Source: Kordia periserrulae
Lineage (GTDB): Bacteria > Bacteroidota > Bacteroidia > Flavobacteriales > Flavobacteriaceae
NCBI RefSeq assembly: GCF_003054265.1
Contig: NZ_QBKT01000006.1
Span: 186,001 to 250,000 of the forward strand
Length of the DNA: 64,000 nucleotides
Direction: 5' to 3'
This document shows, in pieces, positions 18,350-27,500 of the stretch; positions within the stretch are counted from its first letter, which is position 1, and each line of letters opens with the position of its first letter. Both the position numbers and the translations under genes were made by a program. Below the pieces are notes generated by a model that saw only the letters and a program-made list of their open reading frames with translations, had not been told where the DNA came from and ran no database searches.

Positions 18350-18751
18350 GTGAACAAAATAGAACATATTGGAATTGCGGTAAAAGATATTGACGCGTCC
18401 AACGAATTATTTGCCAAGCTTTTTAACAAACAACATTATAAAATGGAAGAGGTGGAAAGCGAAGGTGTGAAAACCTCATTTTTCCAGTTGGGCGAAAGCA
18501 AAATAGAACTGTTGGAAGCTACGCGTGACGACAGTCCAATCGCGAAATTTATTGCCAAAAAAGGCGAAGGTGTACACCATATTGCGTTTGATGTAACGGA
18601 CATTCACGCTGAGGTAGCGCGATTGAAAAAAGAAGGTTTTGTCGTATTGAACGAAACACCCAAAAAAGGAGCAGATAACAAGTTGGTGGTCTTTTTGCAT
18701 CCAAAATCGACCAACGGCATGCTGATAGAGTTGTGTCAGGAAAGAATTTAA
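18350..18751 (+). CDS. mce: Methylmalonyl-CoA epimerase
   Basis: This 133-aa single glyoxalase-fold protein starts at GTG 18350. It has the metal-ligand motifs IEHIGIAVKD (His6), GEGVHHIAFDV and GMLIELCQ (late Glu), matching the epimerase that interconverts the 2R and 2S forms of methylmalonyl-CoA. It acts in the cytoplasm between propionyl-CoA and succinyl-CoA metabolism. The mutase is not in the window. It lies directly upstream of a tRNA gene, 56 bp apart. Confidence 0.92.
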   Translation: MNKIEHIGIAVKDIDASNELFAKLFNKQHYKMEEVESEGVKTSFFQLGESKIELLEATRDDSPIAKFIAKKGEGVHHIAFDVTDIHAEVARLKKEGFVVLNETPKKGADNKLVVFLHPKSTNGMLIELCQERI

Positions 18752-18807
18752 TACAGATTAAATTTTTACGAAAGTAAAAAAAGTAGTAATATTGCATCCC
18801 GTTTTAC

Positions 18808-18881
18808 GGTCCCATAGCTCAGTTGGTTAGAGCATCTGACTCATAATCAGAGGGTCACTGGTTCGAGCCCAGTTGGGACCA
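18808..18881 (+). tRNA. tRNA with CAU anticodon (Met, or Ile2 if lysidine-modified)
   Basis: This 74-nt cloverleaf has acceptor GGTCCCA pairing with TGGGACC, D-arm GCTCAGTTGGTTAGAGC, anticodon stem CTGAC/(A)TCAG with loop TCATAAT (anticodon CAT), T-arm CTGGTTCGAGCCCAG, and discriminator A. CCA is not encoded. The first acceptor pair is G-C, so it is not an initiator with a 1-72 mismatch. An elongator tRNA-Met is the first choice. A tRNA-Ile2 modified by TilS cannot be excluded from sequence alone. Confidence 0.93.
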
Positions 18882-18894
18882 CTTTTAAAACGAC

Positions 18895-18927
18895 AAAACC
18901 TTTCAGTGTTTCTGGAGGGTTTTTTTC
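18895..18927 (+). terminator. Intrinsic terminator of the tRNA
   Basis: The stem AAAACCTTTCAG (18895-18906) pairs with CTGGAGGGTTTT (18912-18923), including two G-U pairs, and is followed by a T-run. Confidence 0.7.
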
Positions 18928-18962
18928 TGTCAGAAATTTTCTAGCGAGAAGTTTATACCGAG

Positions 18963-19063
18963 CATTGGTTGAGCGGGAAAATATATTTTTCTGCGAAAGC
19001 ACCTTACACAGTAATTAGAGGTGAGCCCAGTCGCCGTATTGAGTTTACCGAAATATGGGACCA
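18963..19063 (+). pseudogene. Scrambled tRNA pseudogene or tRNA-end duplication
   Basis: Blocks of the upstream tRNA recur in order with indels: CATTGGTTGAGC (D-arm CAGTTGGTTAGAGC), then GTAATTAGAGG (ATAATCAGAGG), then GAGCCCAGT (T-arm, exact). A 24-nt insertion follows, then TGGGACCA (acceptor 3' strand, exact). Identity continues past the tRNA end as CTTTTTAAAACG against CTTTTAAAACG, and a good terminator follows at 19079. It cannot fold as a tRNA. Confidence 0.6.
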
Positions 19064-19078
19064 CTTTTTAAAACGTTG

Positions 19079-19110
19079 AAAGCTTCTTGAGAAATTAAGA
19101 AGCTTTTTTT
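19079..19110 (+). terminator. Intrinsic terminator downstream of the tRNA pseudogene
   Basis: A perfect 10-bp stem (AAAGCTTCTT with AAGAAGCTTT) has an 8-nt loop and a T-run. Confidence 0.85.
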
Positions 19111-19132
19111 ATTCAAAAAAAAGTCACAACAA

Positions 19133-19162
19133 AAAAACTCCACACATACATGCGGAGTTTTT
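19133..19162 (-). terminator. Intrinsic terminator of the aerolysin-like gene
   Basis: The stem AAAAACTCC (19133-19141) pairs with GGAGTTTTT (19154-19162), with a T7 run in the minus direction, 21 bp after the stop codon. Confidence 0.85.
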
Positions 19163-19182
19163 ACTATCTAAAATTTCAATTA

Positions 19183-20469
19183 TTAATACCCTAAATTATA
19201 ATAGTCATTGTAATAGGTATCAATCCATTCATACGGTTTATAGACACCATTTTCCAGTTTTTCTCTATATGGAATCATGGCTACCGTAGTTTGTACTTGC
19301 TCATCAATTTGAAATTCATCTCTTGAATTGTCATACGCTTCTTGGAAATACCCTCTGTTTCCAGTTGCCCAAAAGTGACTTCCATTCCATTTTCCTGAAC
19401 CGTAATCGGCAGCTACATATCCTGAAAGCTCAAAAGGAGCTTCAATGGTATAACTCAACGTTTTACTTCTCGTTTGCGGGTGGAAAAATGCTCTACCATT
19501 GGCAGGAACATTATACGCGGTTGCACTTAAATTTTGAGTAAAAGTTTCGGTATTTCTTTCTGTTTTTGATCTAGTATATGCATAAGATACTTCAATAGAG
19601 GCAGAACCTTTGGCAAATATAACACCAGCTTCAAACTCTGATCCTAAAGTCGTACTTACCGTATGACTATTTTGAATTTCTACAAAATTTGAATAGGAAT
19701 GACTTACTCCAGAAGAAGTAAGGTCTCTAGCTTGACTAGAACCGTTTGGCTTCATCTCAATATTTATTCCTGGAATTTTTGTCCATGAATTATACGAAGT
19801 ATTGTTTACAAGATTGTCATAGGTACTGGCACTGATTCCATTAATTTTGAATCGATATTCAGCATCCCAACCATAAGTATCTACTGGGTTTTGTGGACTT
19901 CCTGTCCAAACCATGGCTACATCATTTACATATACACCATGAGGTTTTGTAGAACCAGATCCAATCACTGCGGCAAATCTGTCTTTTGCGAAATAAGGAT
20001 TCTTATAATCAATTCCTGGTCCTGCTATATCATTAAATACATCAAATGTACTGTTGTTAATTTCTTTCCATGCAGTGTACGTATCATAGCTTGGCACTTG
20101 TGTACTTTTTGTACTAAATTCATTTTTATTAGCTTTTACATGAATCTGCATCATTTTTTTATTCTTACCAAAACGCTCTAAATTGTTTTCAATAAAGGCA
20201 ATTCGGTCTTTTGCATTGAAAAAGTCTCTTACCAATTGCTCATCAATTTCTTTTCCATAATAGTCTTTATTATCGATGATAAATTGCGCTTTATCGGGTG
20301 CATTTTTATATCTTTCCGAAAAAGATAATCCTTCATCTAGCGATTGGGTTTCTTCCAATATAACTTCATCATTGGAAGTTTGGCAAGAGAAAATAAGTAG
20401 TAAAGTTGCTACGGTTAATAATAGTTTTTTAAAATTTCTTCCCAACATTGTGGGGACTGTGGTTTTCAT
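19183..20469 (-). CDS. Aerolysin/ETX-MTX2-like beta-pore-forming protein, lipoprotein
   Basis: This 428-aa protein has a lipobox (LLLIFSC, Cys29). Residues 45-110 are helical and charged. Residues 255-355 show the alternating Ser/Thr pattern of an aerolysin-type pore module. NFVEIQNSHTVSTTLGSEF and a Gly/Ala stretch (AGVIFAKGSASIEVSY) come first, then a Thr-rich amphipathic strand (SKTERNTETFTQNLSA). VPANGRAFFHP follows, in place of the family's VPPGxxV turn, and then SKTLSYTIEAPFELSGYVA. The C-terminus is Tyr-rich. The family call comes from pattern, not from alignment. It is monocistronic, with about 190 bp of AT-rich upstream DNA. It could be a toxin, a defence effector or a non-lytic member. 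Confidence 0.6.
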   Translation of the reverse strand: MKTTVPTMLGRNFKKLLLTVATLLLIFSCQTSNDEVILEETQSLDEGLSFSERYKNAPDKAQFIIDNKDYYGKEIDEQLVRDFFNAKDRIAFIENNLERFGKNKKMMQIHVKANKNEFSTKSTQVPSYDTYTAWKEINNSTFDVFNDIAGPGIDYKNPYFAKDRFAAVIGSGSTKPHGVYVNDVAMVWTGSPQNPVDTYGWDAEYRFKINGISASTYDNLVNNTSYNSWTKIPGINIEMKPNGSSQARDLTSSGVSHSYSNFVEIQNSHTVSTTLGSEFEAGVIFAKGSASIEVSYAYTRSKTERNTETFTQNLSATAYNVPANGRAFFHPQTRSKTLSYTIEAPFELSGYVAADYGSGKWNGSHFWATGNRGYFQEAYDNSRDEFQIDEQVQTTVAMIPYREKLENGVYKPYEWIDTYYNDYYNLGY

Positions 20470-20663
20470 AGTTTTTTAAATTTGTTTTAAAGGTTTATAA
20501 TTATTTTCTTGGTCAATTATCGGTTTTAACTGTATATAGTATAAGTAATAATCTTACAAAAAACAAATAAAATGGTAAGAAATTTTAAAAAAAGTTTAAT
20601 TTACCTACAAAAAAGGCTTTAGAAGGTGATTTTACAAGAAAACTAAGAAAACTGCTAGTTTTG

Positions 20664-21254
20664 TTACTGATTACAAGGTTTTTCTGTAAGTGTTACTGTT
20701 TGTAATTCGTTCCAAATGGGATGATTCCATTCTTTCGGAGAAAAACGAAACAATACCAACGATTTTTGCTTTTTCGGACAATAGAATTGTTGTACTGTAC
20801 AATTCAACACCATGACATCTTTAGTATGAAATGAATTGTAGATTTGAAGCTTCCCAACAAATGACACATAATTCTCTTTGGCTTCTTTTTCTAAAAATAA
20901 CGCGATGGTTTTCGGTAGTTTTTTGTCTTTATCCTTATTCACAACGCCCATCAATCCGTCAAAATAGTATTGCATGTCAATTTCTAGTTGTTGGGAAGTT
21001 AATAGTGCTTTCAAATCGATGTCCCAAACAAATACATAGCTCCAAAAACCATTTGTTCCTTGTTTTGACCAATCTTTCGAAAAGCGCAATTCTTCCTCAC
21101 CAGCATAGGGAATTTGCGGCGCAAAATGTAAAGGCATGTGTATTTTTTCTTCCTGCCACGAATCGTCGGGAATTTGTAACAAATTTGGTTGTTGCGCTTG
21201 CGCGAATGCACACAGAGCAATCCACAAGAAAATAAAAAGTATGTTATTTTTCAT
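20664..21254 (-). CDS. Hypothetical secreted protein
   Basis: The product is 196 aa from ATG 21254 (an in-frame TTG at 21263 is less likely). It has a signal peptide (MKNNILFIFLWIALCAFAQA) and a mature region of mixed beta character with two Cys near the end (TVQQFYCPKK, TEKPCNQ). I recognise no domain. It follows the YceI gene with a 10-bp gap, so the two are probably co-transcribed, perhaps from the divergent region controlled by the winged-helix regulator at 21971. Confidence 0.75.
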   Translation of the reverse strand: MKNNILFIFLWIALCAFAQAQQPNLLQIPDDSWQEEKIHMPLHFAPQIPYAGEEELRFSKDWSKQGTNGFWSYVFVWDIDLKALLTSQQLEIDMQYYFDGLMGVVNKDKDKKLPKTIALFLEKEAKENYVSFVGKLQIYNSFHTKDVMVLNCTVQQFYCPKKQKSLVLFRFSPKEWNHPIWNELQTVTLTEKPCNQ

Positions 21255-21264
21255 GCGTATCAAG

Positions 21265-21819
21265 TTACAAACTAATAGTTACTTCAAAGCCAACCGCATC
21301 TGAAATTGCACTGTCTTTTAAAGCATTGTTATAATTAATTCCCCAACGCGTGCGGTCAATTTTAAATTTTGTCTTCATGGTTTGAGTTGCAAAATCGACT
21401 TCTGCTTGAAAATTTATCGATTGCGTAATTCCTTTTATAGTCATATCCGCTCTAGCTCGAAAATGTGTTGCATCCTTATATTCAACATTCGTAATGACCA
21501 ACGTTGCTTTTGGAAAGCGTTTTACATCAAAAAAATCGGAGTCTTTTAAATGCTCCGTTAAATTTTCGTTTCCTGATTTGCTCATATCCGTTGCCTGAAT
21601 GGTGTTGAGATCAATTACAAAACGTCCGCCTGAAATTTTATCGTCTGTTTTGATAAAATAGCCTTCCTGAAAATTGACAAATCCATAATGCCCGTTAAAA
21701 TAAAAACTATAATCGCACGACCATTTAATGCTACTTTTTGATACATCAATAGGAAGTTGCTCTTGCGCGTTCATCTGTGCTATCGCGATAAAAGCGATAA
21801 AAACTAAAATTTTTTTCAT
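21265..21819 (-). CDS. YceI family periplasmic protein
   Basis: This 184-aa protein has a signal peptide (MKKILVFIAFIAIAQMNAQ). It shows the YceI lipocalin-like pattern: SSIKWSCDYSFYFNGHYGFV, FVIDLNTIQATDMS, LKDSDFFDVKRFPKATLVITN, ADMTIKGITQSINF and the C-terminal DRTRWGINYNNALKDSAISD. Members bind isoprenoid or other lipophilic ligands in the periplasm. The exact role is unknown. It is first in a two-gene unit divergent from a membrane-bound regulator. Confidence 0.92.
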   Translation of the reverse strand: MKKILVFIAFIAIAQMNAQEQLPIDVSKSSIKWSCDYSFYFNGHYGFVNFQEGYFIKTDDKISGGRFVIDLNTIQATDMSKSGNENLTEHLKDSDFFDVKRFPKATLVITNVEYKDATHFRARADMTIKGITQSINFQAEVDFATQTMKTKFKIDRTRWGINYNNALKDSAISDAVGFEVTISL

Positions 21820-21891
21820 CTGTTCGTTTTTTTAAATGTGATTACTTTTTGATTGTTTTCAATTGTGAAGTAAAACTAGCGTGGAGTCGTG

Positions 21892-21941
21892 GTGAAAAAT
21901 GTCAAAAAAGTGTAAAAGAAGTGTCAACAGTTGTAAAAAGT
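21892..21941. promoter_or_regulatory. Operator-like ladder of GTnnAAAA repeats
   Basis: Five related units start at 21892 (GTGAAAAAT), 21901 (GTCAAAAAA), 21910 (GTGTAAAAG), 21921 (GTGTCAACA) and 21931 (TTGTAAAAA), spaced 9-11 bp, about one helical turn. OmpR-type winged helices bind such direct repeats. The ladder lies in the divergent yceI/regulator region. Confidence 0.45.
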
Positions 21942-21970
21942 CGCGAAATTGTCTGTTATTTACAGCCGTT

Positions 21971-22849
21971 ATGAGTAAAAAGAGAATAATTATATACAGT
22001 TTTTTAGGAATTGTATTGTTGTGTATTTGGTTGATTTCTACTGCAAATTCACGACCGAAGCGATTTTCTGAAAAAGTAAAAGTTGCATTGCGCTATGCGG
22101 GCAACAAACTCTTACTATCTGAAAAAGACTCAACCTCGTTAATTTTGCCAATTAAAGAAATTGCGTCCGACACGTACGAACTCTCATTTCAAAATCAGCT
22201 AACTTTTGAACCAACCATCTTGGTGAAATGGTTGGAAGATAGTTTTCTAATTTCAAAATTACCTTCAGAATATATAGTAGAAGTGATACAGTGCAGTACC
22301 AAACAAGTTGCCTACAGCTTTTTAATGACCAAACACGAAGAAAGCACCATTATCCCGTGTTCGGGACGTTGGTTGCCCATGGATTGTTATACCATTCAAT
22401 TGCGGTTTACGGGGAAAAGTAATATCGTGTTAACGATTTCCTTGCTATTGACTATGCTACTTTTGTTGTTTTTCATTGTGATGGAAATATTCTTTCGAAA
22501 GAAAAATAAAAACACTGCAACGCTTGAAGCAAAAGATGAAGCAAATAACAAGTTTGCAACCATTGGAATTTTTGATTTTTATCCGACACAAAATAAATTA
22601 GTCAAACAAGCGGTGGAAATTAATCTCTCAAAGAAAGAATGTGAATTACTTCAAATATTTGCAGACAATCTCAATCAGGTAGTCACGCGCGATGAATTGA
22701 CCAAAAAAGTATGGGAAGATAATGGCGTAATTGTCGGCAGAAGTTTAGACACCTACATTTCCAAACTCCGCAAAAAACTTAAAGATGACGAACGTATTAA
22801 AATCACCAATGTACATGGAGTAGGATATAAGCTGGAGTTAGACAGCTAG
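21971..22849 (+). CDS. Membrane-anchored winged-helix (OmpR/PhoB-type) regulator
   Basis: The product is 292 aa from ATG 21971. An upstream in-frame start at 21899 would translate through the repeat ladder and is less likely. A membrane segment (about 5-22) precedes an extracytoplasmic domain of about 125 residues. A second membrane segment (about 153-174) leads to a cytoplasmic winged helix (about 195-290; LSKKECELLQIFADN, RDELTKKVWEDNG, SLDTYISKLRKKL, ITNVHGVGYKL). This ToxR-like one-component layout lets the protein sense outside and bind DNA inside. It lacks a receiver domain. Its divergent neighbours (YceI and a secreted protein) are candidate targets. Confidence 0.87.
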   Translation: MSKKRIIIYSFLGIVLLCIWLISTANSRPKRFSEKVKVALRYAGNKLLLSEKDSTSLILPIKEIASDTYELSFQNQLTFEPTILVKWLEDSFLISKLPSEYIVEVIQCSTKQVAYSFLMTKHEESTIIPCSGRWLPMDCYTIQLRFTGKSNIVLTISLLLTMLLLLFFIVMEIFFRKKNKNTATLEAKDEANNKFATIGIFDFYPTQNKLVKQAVEINLSKKECELLQIFADNLNQVVTRDELTKKVWEDNGVIVGRSLDTYISKLRKKLKDDERIKITNVHGVGYKLELDS

Positions 22850-23192
22850 ACTTGTTCCCGCGTAGGTGGAAACCTCTTAGACATTTAGACTCTTTTGCTA
22901 CGCAAAACTTTTAGATTGTTAGGAATTTTCTTTTATGAAACTAAATGTTAAGTTGAACTTTTACATTGAGTTTATCGAAGTGTGATTCAACTTCACATAG
23001 ATTCCTATCTTCGTAGGAATGACAAAAAACGAAAAACAAAAAAATACAACATTCAGCATCCAACATTTAAAATTAAAAGAGAAAAAGTCTAACAGCGAAG
23101 CGGTCTAACATCTAAAGGCGAGCCGTGTCCAAGAGCGATAGCGAAGCAATCCAATACCTAATACCCAAAACCTAATACCCAAAACCTAACAC
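22850..23192. repeat. Convergent gap with dispersed repeat text
   Basis: There is no gene here. The gap holds a GGAATGAC-type palindrome (23001-23023, ATTCCTATCTTCGTAGGAATGAC). GTCTAACAGCGAAGCGGTCTAACATCTAA-like text occupies about 23088-23118. Tandem CCTAATACCCAAAA units run from about 23155 to 23190. The same three kinds of text recur in other convergent gaps (37.5, 50.5 and 56 kb). Confidence 0.7.
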
Positions 23193-24509
23193 CTAAAACT
23201 TAACATTCAACAAATCGCCACTCAATTGCAATACGACCAATTCCGCCAATTTTGCATTGTATTTTGCTTGATTTCGGCTGAGTTCCGCGTTTAATAAATT
23301 TAATTGTGCTTGTCGGAATTCGATAGAATTTACTTGTCCAATTTTAAACTTCTCTTGCGTACGGTTGAAGTTATTTTCGGCAGTTTTGATGTTTTCTTCT
23401 TGTAATTGGTAAATCAACACTTTGTTTTGATAATCGTCCCAAGCATTGTTAAAATTGCGTTCCAAATCGATTAAAATTTGCTCTCTTTGCAATTGCTGCG
23501 TTTCTAGTGTAATTTTTGCGTTTTTAACACGTGTAATGGTTGTTCCGCCATCAAACAAATTCCAAGTCAAACTTACGCCTGCAGACAATCCTGTGTTGGT
23601 AGAAACTGCCACAAATGATGCCGCATTGTTATTATTTCGATTCCAACCATAACTTCCTGTCAATCCAACCGTTGGTAAATATTGCGAACGATTCGACTTT
23701 ACATCCAACGTACTGATATTGATGTTTCTATCTGCTTGCAACAACGATACATTATTTGCTTTCGTCTTGGTCCACAATTCGTCTTTATTCAAATCAAACA
23801 GAAAAGAAATATTCGTATCTACGTTAAAATCGCCTGCTACTTTATTACCCATAATTACGTTTAAATCGCGTTTGGCGTTGATGAGTTGCTGTTGTGTATT
23901 GACAATACTAATGCTATCATTATTGATATCCACTTCCGCATTTAAGACATCCAATTTCGTATTTTGACCATATTCAAACTGATATTCCGAACGCGTTAAG
24001 CGATCTTTCGAAATTTGAAATGTTTCTTTGATGGCATTTGTATTTTCTTCAAGTTGCGCCACCGAATAATACACCGAAAACAATTGCAACATGGTATTTT
24101 CAATCGTTTCACGTGCTTCCAATTCTGACAATTGGTATTGTTCTTTGAGTCTTCTATAATTGTACAATCTACCCAAACCATCAAACAAAGTATAATTTAG
24201 GTTGATAGTAGCATTGTAACGCGAACTTTCCGCTCCGTTCAATACAGTAGAGTTTCCATTGGAAAATTCGGCTTCGGTATTGTCTAAATTGTACGTTGCT
24301 CCCGCATTTCCTGTCAATGTTGGTAAATAGCCAGAATTTAAAACGCTTGTATTATTTTCAGCAACTTCTACATTATTATTGGCAATTTGAATTCCGTAAT
24401 TATGTTCCAATGTCAATTGAACCGCTTTATCAGGCGAAAGCAGTTCTTGTGCATTCAAATACATGCCTAAAAAAACCAACGTAGCGGTGATATAAATGTT
24501 ACGATTCAT
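23193..24509 (-). CDS. TolC-family outer membrane efflux protein
   Basis: The product is 438 aa from ATG 24509, with a signal peptide (MNRNIYITATLVFLGMYLNA). Two OEP repeats of long alpha-helices and short barrel strands follow, visible as heptad-like stretches (EARETIENTMLQLFSVYY; QREQILIDLERNFNNAW) and the motifs VNLTYTLFDG-like NLNYTLFDG and SLTWNLFDGG. It forms the outer-membrane duct of a tripartite pump. Its start overlaps the end of the RND gene by 11 bp. It is the last gene of the operon. Confidence 0.94.
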   Translation of the reverse strand: MNRNIYITATLVFLGMYLNAQELLSPDKAVQLTLEHNYGIQIANNNVEVAENNTSVLNSGYLPTLTGNAGATYNLDNTEAEFSNGNSTVLNGAESSRYNATINLNYTLFDGLGRLYNYRRLKEQYQLSELEARETIENTMLQLFSVYYSVAQLEENTNAIKETFQISKDRLTRSEYQFEYGQNTKLDVLNAEVDINNDSISIVNTQQQLINAKRDLNVIMGNKVAGDFNVDTNISFLFDLNKDELWTKTKANNVSLLQADRNINISTLDVKSNRSQYLPTVGLTGSYGWNRNNNNAASFVAVSTNTGLSAGVSLTWNLFDGGTTITRVKNAKITLETQQLQREQILIDLERNFNNAWDDYQNKVLIYQLQEENIKTAENNFNRTQEKFKIGQVNSIEFRQAQLNLLNAELSRNQAKYNAKLAELVVLQLSGDLLNVKF

Positions 24510-27500
24510 CTGCTTGATTTTGATGTTGTGAAGTGTTTTCTGAGGTTTCTGCTGCTTCCACGGCGTCAATGTCAATAGCGCCATTGCCTAAGGCTTCATC
24601 TTCGTCATGCTCGAGCAATTCAGCACCTTCTTTTTGTTCTTTAATAGCGCGTTCTACTTCTTCTTTGGTAACAGTTCCACCAAATGCTAACCATTTTAAT
24701 TGTCTTTTGATATTGTTGCTAAATGCTAAAAATAACGGCAATACTAATAAAGTTAAAATGGTGGCATACCCAATTCCAAACGAAATAGAAATTGCCATTG
24801 GTTTTAAGAATTGCGCTTGTCTGCTTTTTTCTAATAGTAATGGTGCTAATCCTGCAATGGTGGTTAATGAGGTTAAGAAAATAGCTCTAAAACGTGATTT
24901 TCCAGCTTCTGTTAGCGCGAGGTCGAACTTCATCCCTTCTTTTAGATTGCTATTGAATTTTCCAATCAAGACGAGTCCGTCGTTGACCATAATTCCAATC
25001 AACGCAATAATTCCTAACAACGATAATACATTTACAGGAAAATTGAGCAACCAATGTCCCCAAGCCACCGCAGTTAAACTAAATGGAATCAATAAGATTA
25101 ATAATATCGGCTGACTGTAACTTCTAAACGTAAACGCAATTGCGATATAAATTAGGATTAAGATAGGAATTCCCGCTTTTGCCAACGAATTGTTGAGTTT
25201 GGTTGCTTCTCGATTTTGTCCTTCAAAAGAAGCAGAAATTGTCGGATATTTTGATTGCAATTCTGGAATTGTATTATTTCTGATGTCATCTAAAATATCG
25301 GTAGCGCTTTCACTCGGATTTTTTAAATCGGCAGAAATACGAATTTCACGTTGTCCTTCCAAATGATTGATGGCAACTTCTCCACGTTGTATGGTATACG
25401 TAGCAATATCCTTCAGTGTTACACGTTCGCCAGTTGGCGTTACAATACGCATATCGTCCAAATCGTTGATAGATGCTCGGTTGCTTCTGTCGTACCGAAC
25501 CCACACTTTTATTTCGTCTTGTCCACGCTGAAAACGTTGTGCTTGTGCGCCGAAGAATCCAGCTCTTACTTGCGACATGACGGTTCGTAAGTCCAAACCA
25601 AGTAAATAGGCACTTTCTTTAAGTTGCAAACGAATTTCTTTGATGCCGGCTGGATCGTTGTCTTCAATATCTTTTAACAGTGGATTTTTTTCTAAAACAT
25701 CTTTGAGTTCTTTTTTGGCGGCTTTGAGTTCTTCAATATTATTCCCCAAAAGCGCCACAGAAACAGGACTTCCACCAAAGTTTCCGCCCGAACCAAAAAT
25801 CAAACGTTCCGTACCGATGACAGGACCGACGGTATCGCGCAATTTGTTGGCGACTAGCTGCGAATTGATGGCATCTGGACGTTCTTCTCCAGGCAACATA
25901 TTGATGATAAGTTCAGCGCTAGAACTACTTTTAATGTTTAAAATGGTGTTTTCAAACAGCTTTTTGTCCGTTCCTTTTAAATATTTCTCTGAGAAGTATT
26001 CATTGACGAGAAACGACTTTTCTTCAATCATGGAAATGATAGAATCGGTAATTTTTTCGTTGGTTCCGTTTGGCATGTCCAATTCTACAGAAACACGGTC
26101 ACTAGCGATTCTAGGGAAAATAGTCACTCCAATAATTCCGCCACCTATTGCGCCAAAGGTAAGTACCAACAACGCAATAAAAACACCTAATGAAAATAGC
26201 TTGGCGCGCAATACAAAACGAAGTGTAGGCGCGTACAATTTGTCGCGTAAAAAGCTCATAATGCGATCGCCAAAGGTGTTGATAGCGCGCATTTTGGAGA
26301 AAAACTGTTTTATTTTAGATGGATTCTCTTCTTTTTCTTGTTTACGCAAGGCTTTGGAATGTGCCAAATGCGCAGGTAGAATAATCAAGGCTTCTATAAG
26401 CGAAATGACCAAAGTGAGAATTACAATGACGGAAACTTCGCTGAAAAATTCTCCAATTCTACTATCTAAAAAGAGGAACAACGAAAAGGCTAATAAGGTA
26501 GTTACAATGGCAGAAACTACTGGTGGAATTACTTCCATAGTTCCATCAATTGCAGCTTTTATCGGCGATTTTCCTTTTTCGTAATGTTGATAGATATTTT
26601 CGGCAATTACAATTCCGTCATCTACCAAAATACCAATCACGATAATCATCCCGAAAAGGGACAACACGTTAATCGTTACGTCAAATTGACCTGCAAAGAT
26701 GAACATTCCCAAAAAGGAAATTGGCAATCCGAAAGCTACCCAAAAGGCAAGTCGTGTATTTAAAAAGATAGATAGAAAAACCAATACCAACAACATTCCG
26801 ATAACAGCGTTTTCTACTAGTAAATCCGTTCGTTGGTTGAGCGTTATGGATAAATCACGCACGACATCTAAACGAACATTGTCGTATTTTTGATTGTATT
26901 CTTCAATATATTCTTTCACTTTATCCGCCGAGCCAATCAAATCTTCATTGTTGGTACTCGTGATGGAAATATTAACCGATAGCTTTTGATTGAAATACGA
27001 AGCATTTGGCGTTTCCGAAAAACGGTCGCGAATAATCGCTACATCTTTGAGTCGAACTGTCGTTCCATTTGGAAGCGCTTTTACAGGAATATTTGACAAT
27101 TCATCTCCATAATACGAGCGATTGTTGGCACGAATTAAATATTCTTCCACATCTGTTTTGATGTTTCCACCTGTCACCAAAATATTGGCAGTACTTACGG
27201 CTTGCGCTACGTCGGTAAAGGTTAAATTGTACGCAAGCAGACTATTTTCATTAACCGCAATTTCAATTTCTTCGGCAGGATATCCTGAGATATTTACTTG
27301 CGAAATTCCGTCAATACCACGCAAATCGTTTTCAATAGCGCGTCCAATTTGTTTGAGCGTTGCCAGCGGAATATTATCGCCGCTTACTGCAAAAGAGATA
27401 GTTTCTCGTACAGCTTCTTGCTTGGCGACAATTAGTGGTTCCATGCCTGTTGGAAAGGACGGCACACGGTCTACCGCGTTTTTTACTTCCAATAGCATGA

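Larger units (their letters stand above)
18882..19182. other. Gap after the tRNA: terminators and a scrambled tRNA copy
   Basis: This stretch has no protein gene. It holds a terminator hairpin after the tRNA, a degraded partial tRNA copy (18963-19063), a second strong terminator (19079-19110) and a third hairpin (19133-19162) serving the minus-strand gene. Confidence 0.7.

Noticed and set aside
23155-23195. Tandem CCTAATACCC units as a CRISPR-like or telomere-like array
   Set aside because: Units are short and imperfect with no spacers, and the same text recurs inverted at 50.5 kb as part of a dispersed repeat.
25640-26584. 314-codon plus-strand open frame opposite the RND pump
   Set aside because: It is wholly antisense to a clear RND gene, is rich in Ser/Lys/Pro as expected of an antisense frame, and matches no family.
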